Part shown: positions 17,603 to 25,635 of the stretch, piece by piece
Layout: each line of letters begins with the position of its first letter
Position numbering within the stretch: position 1 is the first letter of the stretch
Origin: Streptomyces sp. SID9727
GTDB lineage: Bacteria; Actinomycetota; Actinomycetes; Streptomycetales; Streptomycetaceae
Assembly (NCBI RefSeq): GCF_010550605.1
Contig: NZ_JAAGNI010000363.1
Span: 1 to 64,000 of the forward strand
Reading direction: 5' to 3'
Length of the DNA: 64,000 bases
Notes under the pieces: generated by a model
What the model was told of the DNA's origin: nothing
Seen by the model: the letters and a program-made list of their open reading frames with translations, nothing else
The model's database searches: none
Program-made: the position numbers and the translations under genes

Positions 17603-19453
17603 TTACATGTGGTTGTGATCGAAAGAAAATGGGTCAGTGTGTAGATCGTCGGCATGCGGCCAGATGCCCAATGACAGTGAGGCGAGGTACGCGCCCCGTG
17701 TGCGGATTCGCCGCTCGTCCCAGGCCGCAGCCCAGTCGGTGATTTCAGCGTTTGATGGAGCACTGAGCAGGGTGCCGTGGGTGAGACGTAACAGGCTGTG
17801 CTTGCCGAGCCACTGGCGCTTGCCCTCCCAGGCCATGTTGCCCAGAGTGGGGTTCAGGCGGGCGGTGACCAGGGTCAGGTTGCCGAGTGTGTGGACCAGC
17901 TCGTCGCGGTCGGCCCCTTCGGACAGATCGTTCTCCAGGGGCGGCCAGTTGTCGCGCCAGCTCTGCGGCATGACGTGCTCGATGGTCAACTTTGCGCCGG
18001 CCTGTTCGCCGACGGGGACGGTGAGCTGTTCGGTGTGGTCGGTGCGCAGCGCGTCCTCCAGTGCTTCGAGGAGGATGCGTACGCTGCGGCGAACCAGACG
18101 GGAGTAGATGGGGTCCTGTTCCAACGAGGCACGGAACTCGGAGTCGCTCGGCCAGTGTCGGTGGTGGCCATGCATGGTTGAGAGGGCCTTGATGACGGCA
18201 TCATCCGCGCGATCGGGTTGTCGGGCTACGGCCACGACCAGGTCACGGAAGACGTTGTTGTAGTCGCGGGTGCTGAGATTGAGGACCGCCCGGCGAACGA
18301 GGTAGCTGTCGATAGCGCGGATCGCCCGCTGTCGGCGTTCCGGTGGCAGCAGGGATTCGTCCAGGCCGTAGAGGAAGAGGAGCAGGGGCATCGGAGTGGA
18401 GGTCTGCAGGACCTTCATCCGGTACAGGAACCGTCCCTCGACGCCGTGCAGCGGATGGTCGTCGATGAGGTCATAGATCTCGGCGTAGCGTGCCAGCTCA
18501 GCAAAGACATCCTCCGTGGGAACGGCGGACGAGAGTTGCCAGCGCTCGAACTCCTTGAACAGGGCGGAGGAGGTGAACTCGCGCTGCGTACGCATCGTGA
18601 GCCAGTACGTCAGGAACACGTCGAGGCGGCTTCGTGTAATCCGGCCAGTCGTCTGTTCCACGCGCCACTCGTCCTGGTCAAAGGGCGCCCAGTACGTATC
18701 GTAGAGTCGGTCGACGTCCGCGCCAGCACGTTCGGCATCGCGGAACAGCATGTTCTTGATCAGATCCGCGTGCTCCAGTGGTGTACCGCGGCTGTTCAGC
18801 GTCTCGAAGACGACCTGGGCGTCGTCATGCTCTTCCAAGTCGATGATGACCAAACGCAGCTGTTCCCGCAGCGCCTGAACCAGCATGCCCAGCCGCTCCT
18901 GCGACTCAGCTGATTCCGCCAGCCACGTGTCAATCTCCTGCTGAAAGTAGGCGACGGCTTCGGTGAGCCGCCCTCCCCCTCCCTGGCCGAGCATGACGGC
19001 ACGGAACTCGTCACGGTCCGCATTGGTCGGCCAGACCTTGTAGAGATGGTCGGGATGCTGGGCGCGGTCGAACAGGTCTTCGTCGTTCTCCAGGAACTTG
19101 CTTAGCAAGCGTACGGAGCGCTCGTGGTCGAGAGTCGCCGCCGACAGACGGGCCGCGAACAGGAACAACTGCAGGGTTGTCAGGCGCTGTTGTCCGTCGA
19201 TGACCTGCCGCGTCTCCAGACTTGACGAAAGGTACGGGGTCTCGTCGAACACAACTGCTCCGAGGAAGTGCGGTGCCACCGTTTCCCCGGTCAATGCCGC
19301 TTGCTCGGCCCGTTCGACGGTGCGACGGATGTCCTCCCACAGGGCCGACCAGTTGTCGTCCCGGTTCCACACGTATGGCCTCTGGAACAGTGGCACCGTG
19401 TAACGCACGTCTCTGCCGAAGATCCGCCGCAGGTCGACCGTGTCCGCCTTCAT
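17603..19453 (-). CDS. DUF262 and DUF1524 domain protein, GmrSD-like type IV restriction enzyme
   Basis: This is a single-chain, 616-residue relative of GmrSD and BrxU-type enzymes, which cut modified phage DNA in a nucleotide-dependent way. Residues 15-45 show the DUF262 start VPLFQRPYVWNRDDNWSALW. The diagnostic nucleotide-binding loop VIDGQQRLTTL is at 84-94. The DUF1524 HNH-like nuclease follows, with LTIEHVMP at 489-496, LGNLTLVT at 523-530 and an Asn in ARLNPTLGN. All motifs look intact. The ATG at 19453 has GGGAGGGGG about ten bases upstream. It has no methylase or partner gene, as expected of type IV systems. It is the main cargo of the tRNA-Pro element. Confidence 0.88.
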   Translation of the reverse strand: MKADTVDLRRIFGRDVRYTVPLFQRPYVWNRDDNWSALWEDIRRTVERAEQAALTGETVAPHFLGAVVFDETPYLSSSLETRQVIDGQQRLTTLQLFLFAARLSAATLDHERSVRLLSKFLENDEDLFDRAQHPDHLYKVWPTNADRDEFRAVMLGQGGGGRLTEAVAYFQQEIDTWLAESAESQERLGMLVQALREQLRLVIIDLEEHDDAQVVFETLNSRGTPLEHADLIKNMLFRDAERAGADVDRLYDTYWAPFDQDEWRVEQTTGRITRSRLDVFLTYWLTMRTQREFTSSALFKEFERWQLSSAVPTEDVFAELARYAEIYDLIDDHPLHGVEGRFLYRMKVLQTSTPMPLLLFLYGLDESLLPPERRQRAIRAIDSYLVRRAVLNLSTRDYNNVFRDLVVAVARQPDRADDAVIKALSTMHGHHRHWPSDSEFRASLEQDPIYSRLVRRSVRILLEALEDALRTDHTEQLTVPVGEQAGAKLTIEHVMPQSWRDNWPPLENDLSEGADRDELVHTLGNLTLVTARLNPTLGNMAWEGKRQWLGKHSLLRLTHGTLLSAPSNAEITDWAAAWDERRIRTRGAYLASLSLGIWPHADDLHTDPFSFDHNHM

Positions 19454-20327
19454 GGATTGGGGCCCCCTCCCTCGCGTTCAGGCTCTTACCGTAGCGATCT
19501 CCGCTACAGCTGATCGGCCTGACCGTGAACTTCGGTGGGAAGACGGCGGCGAACACTGTCAGGCGGTGGGATGTCGTGGAGCCTCCTTGCGATGTTCTGG
19601 TCAGACCATCACGATTTGTTAGCGAGTGCGGCGGCGATTCGTGGCACGGCGGTGAGCACCGCGGGTGACTTAGCAGCCAGCGGCACGGTGTGCTGGATGA
19701 GCTCAATGCCGGAGTGGCGGACCGTGTGACGCAGGGCTGGTCTCTCACCTCGAACTGCTCTTCAGCGGCAGGCCCTCGAACCACCCTGGGTGAACCTGTC
19801 CCGCATCCTTGAGCATGTCGAGAGCGCCTCACCCGCGTGATCATCGTGCTGATCGCTGTCGACCAGATGACGTCGACCACCGTCCGGCGGCTTCAACTGG
19901 CTCCGGCCGCCATGGCCGACGCCCGTATCGACGTGCGCAGTGCGAGATCGCGGGCCGGATCTCGGCGCGCGGTCAAGAATGCTTGGTCAACGGACACGAA
20001 CCCTCAACTGCGGCAGCGTTGTTCGCAGACCGGCAGCTCGCCGATATACATGCCCTGCGGCGGTTACATGGGCCCTCATTTGGCCTTATGGCGATTCTAT
20101 TGTGGTCTGCCGAACGTCTGCGGCGGGGCCAAACGCTTGCAGACGTTGGGCACCCCGTTACTCCCGTCGCCAGCCATCCAGTTGAGTTACTAGTGCCGTG
20201 ACCGGGAAGGTTTGCCGGGTGGGCGGTGCAGAACGACTTGGCGCCGATCGGCTGGGGGTTGTCGTACCCCCGGTGTAGCGTCCGGGCCGGAGTCAGATCA
20301 TGTTCTGTGGTTGACGGAGGCGCGCGG
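19454..20327. other. Unassigned 874-base region inside the element
   Basis: No gene with convincing codon bias and ribosome binding site is seen. On the minus strand near 19620-19740 a short open segment ends PAVLTAVPRIAAALANKS and then stops, and it looks like the C-terminus of a lost gene. On the plus strand near 19990-20200 another protein-like stretch reads LADIHALRRLHGPSFGLMAI without an obvious start. The region is probably decayed cargo. The last part holds the promoter of the DinB-fold gene. Confidence 0.4.
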
Positions 20328-20912
20328 ATGACAAGTACAACGGGCGAGGCCATGGTGGGCGGCGTCCCAGCTGAGCAAGATCCCGGCGCAGGGCGCCGTT
20401 CGGTGAACGCTGAACTCGCCGCGCTCAAGGGTGCCCTGGACAGTCAGCGCGCGCACGTCGTTGGGATCCTCGAAGGGGTCTCGGAGGAGGATCTGCGGCG
20501 GCCGGTGCTGCCCAGCGGTTGGAGCTGCCTGGCGTTGCTGCGCCACCTCACGGTGGATGTCGAACGCTTCTGGTTCCCCGGAGTGATCGCAGGCGAACCG
20601 GATGTGGTCGGACAGCTCGCGGCAGGTGCGGAGGCGCACTGGTACGTCCCCGAGGGGATGAGCACCAGGGAGGTCTTCGCCGACTACCGGGCGGCCATCG
20701 CAAGCGCAGACGTCGTGCTCGCCGCCGCCAACCTGGACCAGGAGCCTGCCGCGTGGCCCGTGGACATCTGGCCGACCTGGCGGCTGCCCGACGTGCGCCG
20801 CATCCTCATCCACGTGCTCACCGAGGTCGCCTGCCACAGCGGTCACTTGGACGCGGCACGCGAACTGATCGATGGCACCACCTGGCTCGGCGGCAACCCC
20901 TACGCTGGATAG
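20328..20912 (+). CDS. DinB-fold (DUF664/mycothiol-transferase-like) protein
   Basis: The 194-residue protein matches the DinB four-helix family. It has a metal-binding histidine in LALLRHLTVDVERFW and the C-terminal CHSGHLDAARELIDG, whose two histidines complete the site. Actinobacterial members include mycothiol-dependent transferases and isomerases, so a thiol-transfer or detoxification role is possible but not shown. The start is the ATG at 20328 because GGAGG lies seven bases upstream. Upstream in-frame codons are in noncoding-looking sequence. It lies in the tRNA-Pro element but is intact. Confidence 0.85.
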   Translation: MTSTTGEAMVGGVPAEQDPGAGRRSVNAELAALKGALDSQRAHVVGILEGVSEEDLRRPVLPSGWSCLALLRHLTVDVERFWFPGVIAGEPDVVGQLAAGAEAHWYVPEGMSTREVFADYRAAIASADVVLAAANLDQEPAAWPVDIWPTWRLPDVRRILIHVLTEVACHSGHLDAARELIDGTTWLGGNPYAG

Positions 20913-20943
20913 TCCTCTGCCCCAGTGAGCAGCATGGAGATCT

Positions 20944-21414
20944 TCAGGCTGCGGTGGCGAGAGGCCGGCCGCCCCAGCGGGTTCCCTTCTCGCTGCGAAC
21001 ACGGGCTCGTTCACGACGCTGAGCGGCCAGAACATCGGGGTGCCGGGAGTTGGGCGTTGCGCCAGCGCAGGTATCGCTGCAACTCCCTCGTCGGGACCGT
21101 TTGGTTGGGGTGATGCGAGTTGGCGAGAGTGAACTGCCGCAGGGGACCGAAGTGCGCCTCGATCGGGTTCGCCCAGGAGGCGTTGGTCGGCGTGAAGCAC
21201 AGCTCGGCCTTGTCCTTCCGGGCCCACCGGCGGATCGTGCTGCCCTTATGGGCGGACAGATTGTCCAGGATCACGTAGATCGGGGCGCCGTCCGGCCGGG
21301 CGGCCCGGATCGACTGCAGCGCGGCCAGCGACGGAACGGCGCCCTTGTGGCGGCGGTTGACACCCCAGAGGGTGTCGTCGCCGACCGAATAGCAGCCGTG
21401 GAAGTTCCTTAACG
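20944..21414 (-). pseudogene. IS630-family transposase remnant, truncated and frameshifted
   Basis: The minus strand encodes the C-terminal third of an IS630 DDE transposase. It reads FHGCYSVGDDTLWGVNRR, VILDNLSAHKGSTIRRWARK (second catalytic Asp) and SWANPIEAHFGPLRQF (catalytic Glu). The N-terminal two thirds are missing beyond about 21414. Near 21040 an extra C shifts the frame. The true end (HPDVLAAQRRERARVRSEKG to a stop at 20944) is in the next frame, while the shifted frame stops at 21011. It cannot encode an active enzyme. Confidence 0.85.
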
Positions 21415-21544
21415 ACCGGTGGGGCGGCCCGCCACAGTGTTCCTGGTCAGCTACGAGCCCTGGATTCGAGAACGCGCAGACCCGAGGGCGCGTAGGCGCC
21501 GCTCTTCCTGCGGCACTGGAGACTGTTCCTGGGAGAAGCCGACC

Positions 21545-21573
21545 AAGATCTTCTCCCAGATTTCTCCCAAACG
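21545..21573 (+). repeat. 29-bp direct repeat, right copy, inside the element
   Basis: This is the partner of 17495-17523, differing at two positions (T to A and G to A). It lies 48 bases inside the right attachment repeat. Both copies could encode, on the minus strand, a peptide of the pattern LGE-x-WEKI, so a shared coding origin is also possible. Confidence 0.55.
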
Positions 21574-21587
21574 ATCTCCAGGAACCC

Positions 21588-21626
21588 GTCAGGGGCCTGA
21601 TCCAGTTACTGGATCAGGCCCCTGAC
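21588..21626. terminator. 18-bp hairpin downstream of tRNA-Pro
   Basis: GTCAGGGGCCTGATCCAG and CTGGATCAGGCCCCTGAC pair perfectly around TTA. It starts 14 bases after the tRNA 3' end in the direction of tRNA transcription, so it is the likely tRNA terminator. The hairpin belongs to the element side of the junction. Confidence 0.7.
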
Positions 21627-21682
21627 CTGGTACTTCTCTGTCGGGGTGGCGGGATTTGAACCCACGACCTCTTCGTCCCGAA
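21621..21682 (-). repeat. Right attachment site within the intact tRNA-Pro
   Basis: This segment runs from 20 bases past the tRNA 3' end to the anticodon loop and is duplicated at 17317-17393. The two copies differ at two bases outside the tRNA and by a 15-bp insertion in the left copy. Confidence 0.72.
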
Positions 21683-21714
21683 CGAAGCGCGCTGCCAAGC
21701 TGCGCTACACCCCG
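21641..21714 (-). tRNA. tRNA-Pro, anticodon CGG
   Basis: The minus strand folds into a complete cloverleaf. The acceptor arms are CGGGGTG and CACCCCG with discriminator A. The D arm is GCGCAGCTTGGCAGCGC, the anticodon arm is CTTCG-TTCGGGA-CGAAG with anticodon CGG, and the T arm contains GGTTCAAATCC. The gene is 74 nt and CCA is not encoded. It reads CCG, a major proline codon here. It is the integration target of the neighbouring element and remains functional because the element restored its 3' half. Confidence 0.96.
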
Positions 21715-21809
21715 ATCCCCGCCGGTCTCCCGGCGACATCGATAACTCTAGCCCACCGGCGCCCGGAGACGAAATCCGGTATTTGTCGTGATCGGCGGGA
21801 GCGGCCCGG

Positions 21810-22751
21810 TCAGGCGTCCCGGGGGGTCAGGGTGAGCAGGGTCGCCTCCGGGGGGCAGGCCACGCGGACCGGGGCGTAGCGGCTCGTACCGCAGCCCGCC
21901 GAGACGTGGAGGTAGGCGCGGTTGCCGCCGGAATAGTGGGTGGAGAGGCCCTTCACGCGGTCCGTGTCCAGGTCGCAGTTGGTGACCAGGGCGCCGTAGA
22001 AGGGGATGCACACCTGGCCGCCGTGGGTGTGACCGGCCAGGATCAGGGGGTAACCGTCCGTGGTGAACGCGTCCAGGGAGCGCAGGTAGGGGGCGTGGAC
22101 GACGCCGATCGAGAGGTCGGCGCCCGTCTCGGGGCCGCCGGCCACTTCGGCGTAGCGGTCGCGCTTGATGTGCGGGTCGTCCAGGCCGGTGAAGGCGAGC
22201 TCCAGGCCGTCCAGCTTGAGGCGGCCGCGGGTGTTGGACAGGTTGAGCCAGCCCGCCTCGTCGAACGCGTCGCGCATCGGCTCCCACGGGTTGTGGACGA
22301 CGCCGACCGCCGGGGCGTTGCCGTTGAGGCCGTGCTTGCCCGACGCCTTCTCGAAGAGGTAGCGGACCGGGTTGCGCAGCTTGGGGCCGTAGTAGTCGTT
22401 GGAACCGAACACGTACACGCCCGGGAGCTCCATCAGCGGGCCGAGCGCGTCCAGCAGCTCCGGTACGGCCTCGGGGTCGGAGAGGTTGTCGCCGGTGTTC
22501 ACCACGAAGTCGGGGCGCAGGCCGGCCAGGGACTGGAGCCAGGCGCGCTTCTTGCGCTGTCCGCTGACCATGTGCACATCGGAGACCTGGAGGACGCGCA
22601 ACGGGCGCGCCCCTCGCGGAAGCACTGGGACGGTGACCCTGCGCAGGCGGAACGAGCGGACCTCGAAGCCGGCCGCGTAGGCGAGACCGGCGGCGCCGGC
22701 CGCGGCGGTGACCGCCGTTATTTTCAGGGGTACTCCGTAGCGTGCGCGCAT
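21810..22751 (-). CDS. Metallophosphoesterase
   Basis: This 313-residue enzyme has all calcineurin-like metal motifs: VSDVHM (about residue 58), VNTGDN, FGSNDYYG and AGHTHGGQ. An N-terminal hydrophobic helix (ITAVTAAAGAAGLAYAAGF) probably anchors it in the membrane, with the catalytic domain outside, as in YkuE-like family members. The ATG at 22751 (MRARYGVPLK) is preferred to an upstream in-frame codon at 22823 that would overlap the promoter of the YqeY gene. The substrate is unknown. It is divergent from the YqeY gene. Confidence 0.92.
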   Translation of the reverse strand: MRARYGVPLKITAVTAAAGAAGLAYAAGFEVRSFRLRRVTVPVLPRGARPLRVLQVSDVHMVSGQRKKRAWLQSLAGLRPDFVVNTGDNLSDPEAVPELLDALGPLMELPGVYVFGSNDYYGPKLRNPVRYLFEKASGKHGLNGNAPAVGVVHNPWEPMRDAFDEAGWLNLSNTRGRLKLDGLELAFTGLDDPHIKRDRYAEVAGGPETGADLSIGVVHAPYLRSLDAFTTDGYPLILAGHTHGGQVCIPFYGALVTNCDLDTDRVKGLSTHYSGGNRAYLHVSAGCGTSRYAPVRVACPPEATLLTLTPRDA

Positions 22752-22830
22752 GCGCCCATCGTCGCAGACGTCGTACGCCCGCGGGAAAACAGGCGGGCAC
22801 GGGGCGCCCCGCACCTGCCACAATCACCTC

Positions 22831-23295
22831 ATGACCACGCTCAAGTCCAAGCTCAAGGAAGACCTCACCACGGCCATGAAGGCGCGTGACGAGCTGACCT
22901 CGTCCACGCTCCGGCTGACCCTCACCGCGATCACGAAGGAAGAGGTCGGCGGCAAGACCGCCCGCGAACTCTCCGACGACGAGGTGCAGAAGGTGATCGC
23001 CAAGGAGGCCAAGAAGCGCCGTGAGGCCGCCGACGCCTTCGCCAAGGGCGGCCGGACCGAGCAGGCCGAGCGGGAGAAGAAGGAGGGCGCCATCCTCGAC
23101 GCGTACCTTCCGCAGCAGCTGAGTGACGAGGAGCTGACCGCCATCGTGGCCTCCGCCGTGGACGAGGCGAAGGGCGCCGGGGCCGAGGGGCCGCGCGCGA
23201 TGGGCGCCGTCATGAAGATCGTCAACCCGAAGGTCGCGGGGCGCGCCGAGGGCGGCCGGGTGGCCGCCACGGTGAAGAAGCTCCTCGCGGGCTGA
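22831..23295 (+). CDS. GatB/YqeY domain protein
   Basis: The 154-residue protein is the stand-alone YqeY form of the helical domain found at the C-terminus of the GatB amidotransferase subunit. It starts MTTLKSKLKEDLTTAMKARD and contains AKEAKKRREAADAFAKGGR and the conserved LPQQLSDEEL and GAVMKIVNPK. YqeY-type proteins are thought to bind tRNA, but their job is not established. The length is typical. It ends just before a very long hairpin and is convergent with the penicillin-binding protein gene. Confidence 0.92.
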   Translation: MTTLKSKLKEDLTTAMKARDELTSSTLRLTLTAITKEEVGGKTARELSDDEVQKVIAKEAKKRREAADAFAKGGRTEQAEREKKEGAILDAYLPQQLSDEELTAIVASAVDEAKGAGAEGPRAMGAVMKIVNPKVAGRAEGGRVAATVKKLLAG

Positions 23296-23330
23296 GCGAA
23301 GCCGGGGCCGGCGAGGGCCGGCGTCGCGTA

Positions 23331-23380
23331 CGTACGAGGGCGGGGCGCCCGGATGATCCGGAGCGCCCCGCCCTCGTACG
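23331..23380. terminator. 18-bp perfect stem terminator
   Basis: The arms 23331-23348 and 23363-23380 (CGTACGAGGGCGGGGCGC and its complement) pair perfectly. The 14-base loop contains a further CCGGA/TCCGG pair. It separates the convergent YqeY and penicillin-binding protein genes and is the longest perfect stem-loop I found between genes here, apart from those at the element ends. Confidence 0.85.
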
Positions 23381-23391
23381 CGTCTCGGCCG

Positions 23392-25635
23392 TCAGGGGCC
23401 GTTCCTGCCGCCGTCGTTCTGTCCCCGGCCGTGGCCGTTGTTCCCGCCGAGGAGGTCCGGCGGGATGCTGATGCCGGGGAACGGGTTGTCGTCGTCACCG
23501 GGCTTGTTGTCGCCCGGCTTCTTCTTGTCCCCGTCCGGCTTCTTCTCCTTGTCCTCCTTCTCCTTCGCCCGCGGTACGTCGACCGGGTTGAAGGAAGGGG
23601 TCTCGGACGAGCTGAGGGCGCCGGTCATCGCCGTCCTCCAGATCGGTCCGGGGAGGCAGCCACCGCAGACCTTGTCGTAGTACTGGCCGCCGATGACGAT
23701 GTCGGTCATCTTGTTCTGACGGGCGCCGTCGCTGCCGACCCAGACCGCTGTGGACAGGTTCGGCGTGTAGCCGACGAACCAGGCGTTCTTGCGCTCGTCG
23801 GTGGTTCCGGTCTTGCCCGCGTTGTCGCGGTCGCTGAGGCCGGCCTGCGTGCCGGTGCCGTCCTCGACGACGCCCTTGAGCATCTGGTTTATGGTGTCGG
23901 CCGTGTGCTCGCTCATCGCGCGGCTGCACCGCGACTTCGGCACGTCGATCGGCTTGCCGTTCGGCTTGGTGACGGAGAGGACCGCGACCGGTGTGCAGTA
24001 CGTGCCGCGGTTGGCGAAGGTCGCGTACACCGAGGCCATGGCCAGCGGGGTCGACTCCTGTCCGCCCAGCGTGGTGTTGGCGACCTCCCACAGGGGCTTG
24101 TTGTCGCCGCGGTCGTAGCCGACCTTCTTCGCCATCGCGAGCGTCTCGCAGAGGCCCGTCTTCTGCTCCAGCTTCGCGAAGTAGGTGTTGATCGACTTGC
24201 CCAGCGCGCTGGTCATGTCGAACATGCCCTTCTCGGACTCCGTCTCGTTCTGCACCGACCACGGTTTGTCGTCCGTGGGTGCGCCCGCACAGGTGCGGAA
24301 GGAGTCGGCCGGCAGGGAGATCTTGCGCGGGGTGTCGAAGGTCTGGGCCGGGCTGATGCCCTTCTCCAGCGCCGCCGCCGCGGTGATCGGCTTGAACGTC
24401 GACCCGACCTGGAAGCCGGCGTAGCTGCCGCCCATCGCGTGGTCGACGGAGAGGTTCAGCATGGTCTGGTGCTTGGAGGGGTCGAGACCGTACGGCCTGG
24501 ACTGGGCCATCGCCAGGATCCGTCCGGTGCCGGGCTGGACCTGGACGACCGCGTCGGCGACCTTGTCGTCCTCGTTGACCCGGGAGACGGCCGCCTCGTT
24601 GGACGCGGCCTGGGACCGCGGGTCCAGGGTCGTCTTGATGGTCAGACCGCCGGTCGCCCACAGCTTGGCGCGGTCCTTCGCGGTCTTGCCGAAGGCCGGG
24701 TCGCTCTTGACGACCTTCGAGACGTAGTCGCAGAAGAAGCCGGCGCCGCTGACGGCGGTGATGCAGCCGTTCCGCGGTCGCTTGACCTTCAGCTTGATCG
24801 GGGTCTTCTGGGCCTCGTCCGCCTGCTTTTGGGAGATCTTGCCGATGTCCGCCATGCGCTGGAGCACGGTGTTGCGCCGCTTGGTCGCTTCCTCCGTGTC
24901 GTTGATGGGGTCGTAGCGGCTGGGCGACTGCACGATCCCGGCGAGCAGCGCCGCCTCCTCCAGCTTCAGGTCCTTCGCCGACTTGGAGAAGTAGCGCTGG
25001 GAGGCCGCCTCGACGCCGTACGCCTGCTGCCCGAAGAAGGTGATGTTGAGGTAGTTCTCCAGGATCTTCCGCTTGCCGAGTTCTTCCTCGACCTGGATCG
25101 CGTACTTCAGCTCCTGGACCTTTCGGCCCAGCGTCTGCTGGGTGGCCTCGGCGACCTTCGCCGGGTCGTCACCGGCCTCCTCCACGAAGACGTTCTTCAC
25201 GTACTGCTGGGTGAGGGTGGAGGCGCCTTCCGCCGTACCGCCCGCCTGGACGTTGCGGTTCAGCGCGCGCAGGATTCCCTTGAGGTCGACCGCGCCGTGC
25301 TCGTAGAAGCGGGCGTCCTCGATCGCGATGATCGCGTTCTGCATGTACGGGGAGATGCTCGTGAGCGGCACCACCGTGCGGTCACGCGAGTAGACCGTGG
25401 CGATCAGGCCGCCTTTGCTGTCGAGGATCTTGGTGCGCTGGCTCAGCGGCGGGGTCTTCAGATTGGCCGGGATCTCGTCGAACCCGTCGACCGTCCCCTT
25501 GGCCGCGAGGCCCAGTGCTCCGGCCGCCGGCAGCGCGATGCCCGCCAGGACGACTCCGGAGAGTGCGGCGACACCGAGGAACTTGGCGGCCTGCTGGGTC
25601 GTGGTGAGACCCCCGCCCGAGCGCTTCTTTGGCAT
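23392..25635 (-). CDS. Class A penicillin-binding protein (glycosyltransferase-transpeptidase)
   Basis: This bifunctional enzyme polymerises lipid II and cross-links peptidoglycan outside the membrane. The 747-residue chain has a short basic cytoplasmic start and a membrane helix (about residues 18-45). The GT51 domain carries the catalytic Glu106 in AIEDARFYEHG and GASTLTQQYVKN at 138-148. The transpeptidase domain has the nucleophile Ser412 in GSTFKP, SIN at 481-483 and KTGTT at 608-612. A Pro/Asp/Lys/Gly-rich tail follows. The ATG at 25635 starts MPKKRSGGG. In S. coelicolor the equivalent gene also precedes wblA. Confidence 0.95.
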   Translation of the reverse strand: MPKKRSGGGLTTTQQAAKFLGVAALSGVVLAGIALPAAGALGLAAKGTVDGFDEIPANLKTPPLSQRTKILDSKGGLIATVYSRDRTVVPLTSISPYMQNAIIAIEDARFYEHGAVDLKGILRALNRNVQAGGTAEGASTLTQQYVKNVFVEEAGDDPAKVAEATQQTLGRKVQELKYAIQVEEELGKRKILENYLNITFFGQQAYGVEAASQRYFSKSAKDLKLEEAALLAGIVQSPSRYDPINDTEEATKRRNTVLQRMADIGKISQKQADEAQKTPIKLKVKRPRNGCITAVSGAGFFCDYVSKVVKSDPAFGKTAKDRAKLWATGGLTIKTTLDPRSQAASNEAAVSRVNEDDKVADAVVQVQPGTGRILAMAQSRPYGLDPSKHQTMLNLSVDHAMGGSYAGFQVGSTFKPITAAAALEKGISPAQTFDTPRKISLPADSFRTCAGAPTDDKPWSVQNETESEKGMFDMTSALGKSINTYFAKLEQKTGLCETLAMAKKVGYDRGDNKPLWEVANTTLGGQESTPLAMASVYATFANRGTYCTPVAVLSVTKPNGKPIDVPKSRCSRAMSEHTADTINQMLKGVVEDGTGTQAGLSDRDNAGKTGTTDERKNAWFVGYTPNLSTAVWVGSDGARQNKMTDIVIGGQYYDKVCGGCLPGPIWRTAMTGALSSSETPSFNPVDVPRAKEKEDKEKKPDGDKKKPGDNKPGDDDNPFPGISIPPDLLGGNNGHGRGQNDGGRNGP

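Larger units (their letters stand above)
17317..21682. mobile_element. Decayed integrative element in tRNA-Pro(CGG), about 4.4 kb
   Basis: Direct repeats of the tRNA-Pro 3' half (17317-17393 and 21621-21682) bound the segment. It is oriented downstream of the intact tRNA, as expected for integrase-mediated insertion. Inside are a DUF262-DUF1524 gene, a DinB-fold gene, a frameshifted IS630 transposase remnant, two copies of a 29-bp repeat near the ends, and about 900 bases with no clear gene. No integrase, excisionase, replication or transfer gene is visible, so the element should be immobile unless helped in trans. Genes on both outer sides belong to the core chromosome. Confidence 0.65.

Noticed and set aside
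20200-20290. Possible insertion-sequence end upstream of the DinB-fold gene
   Set aside because: A sequence resembling transposon ends was suspected, but no clear inverted repeat partner or target duplication could be found.
21646-21879. Plus-strand ORF containing the AGFEPTTSSSR-type start
   Set aside because: It is the antisense reading of the tRNA-Pro gene, a well-known source of spurious proteins. The same false ORF occurs at 17340-17580.
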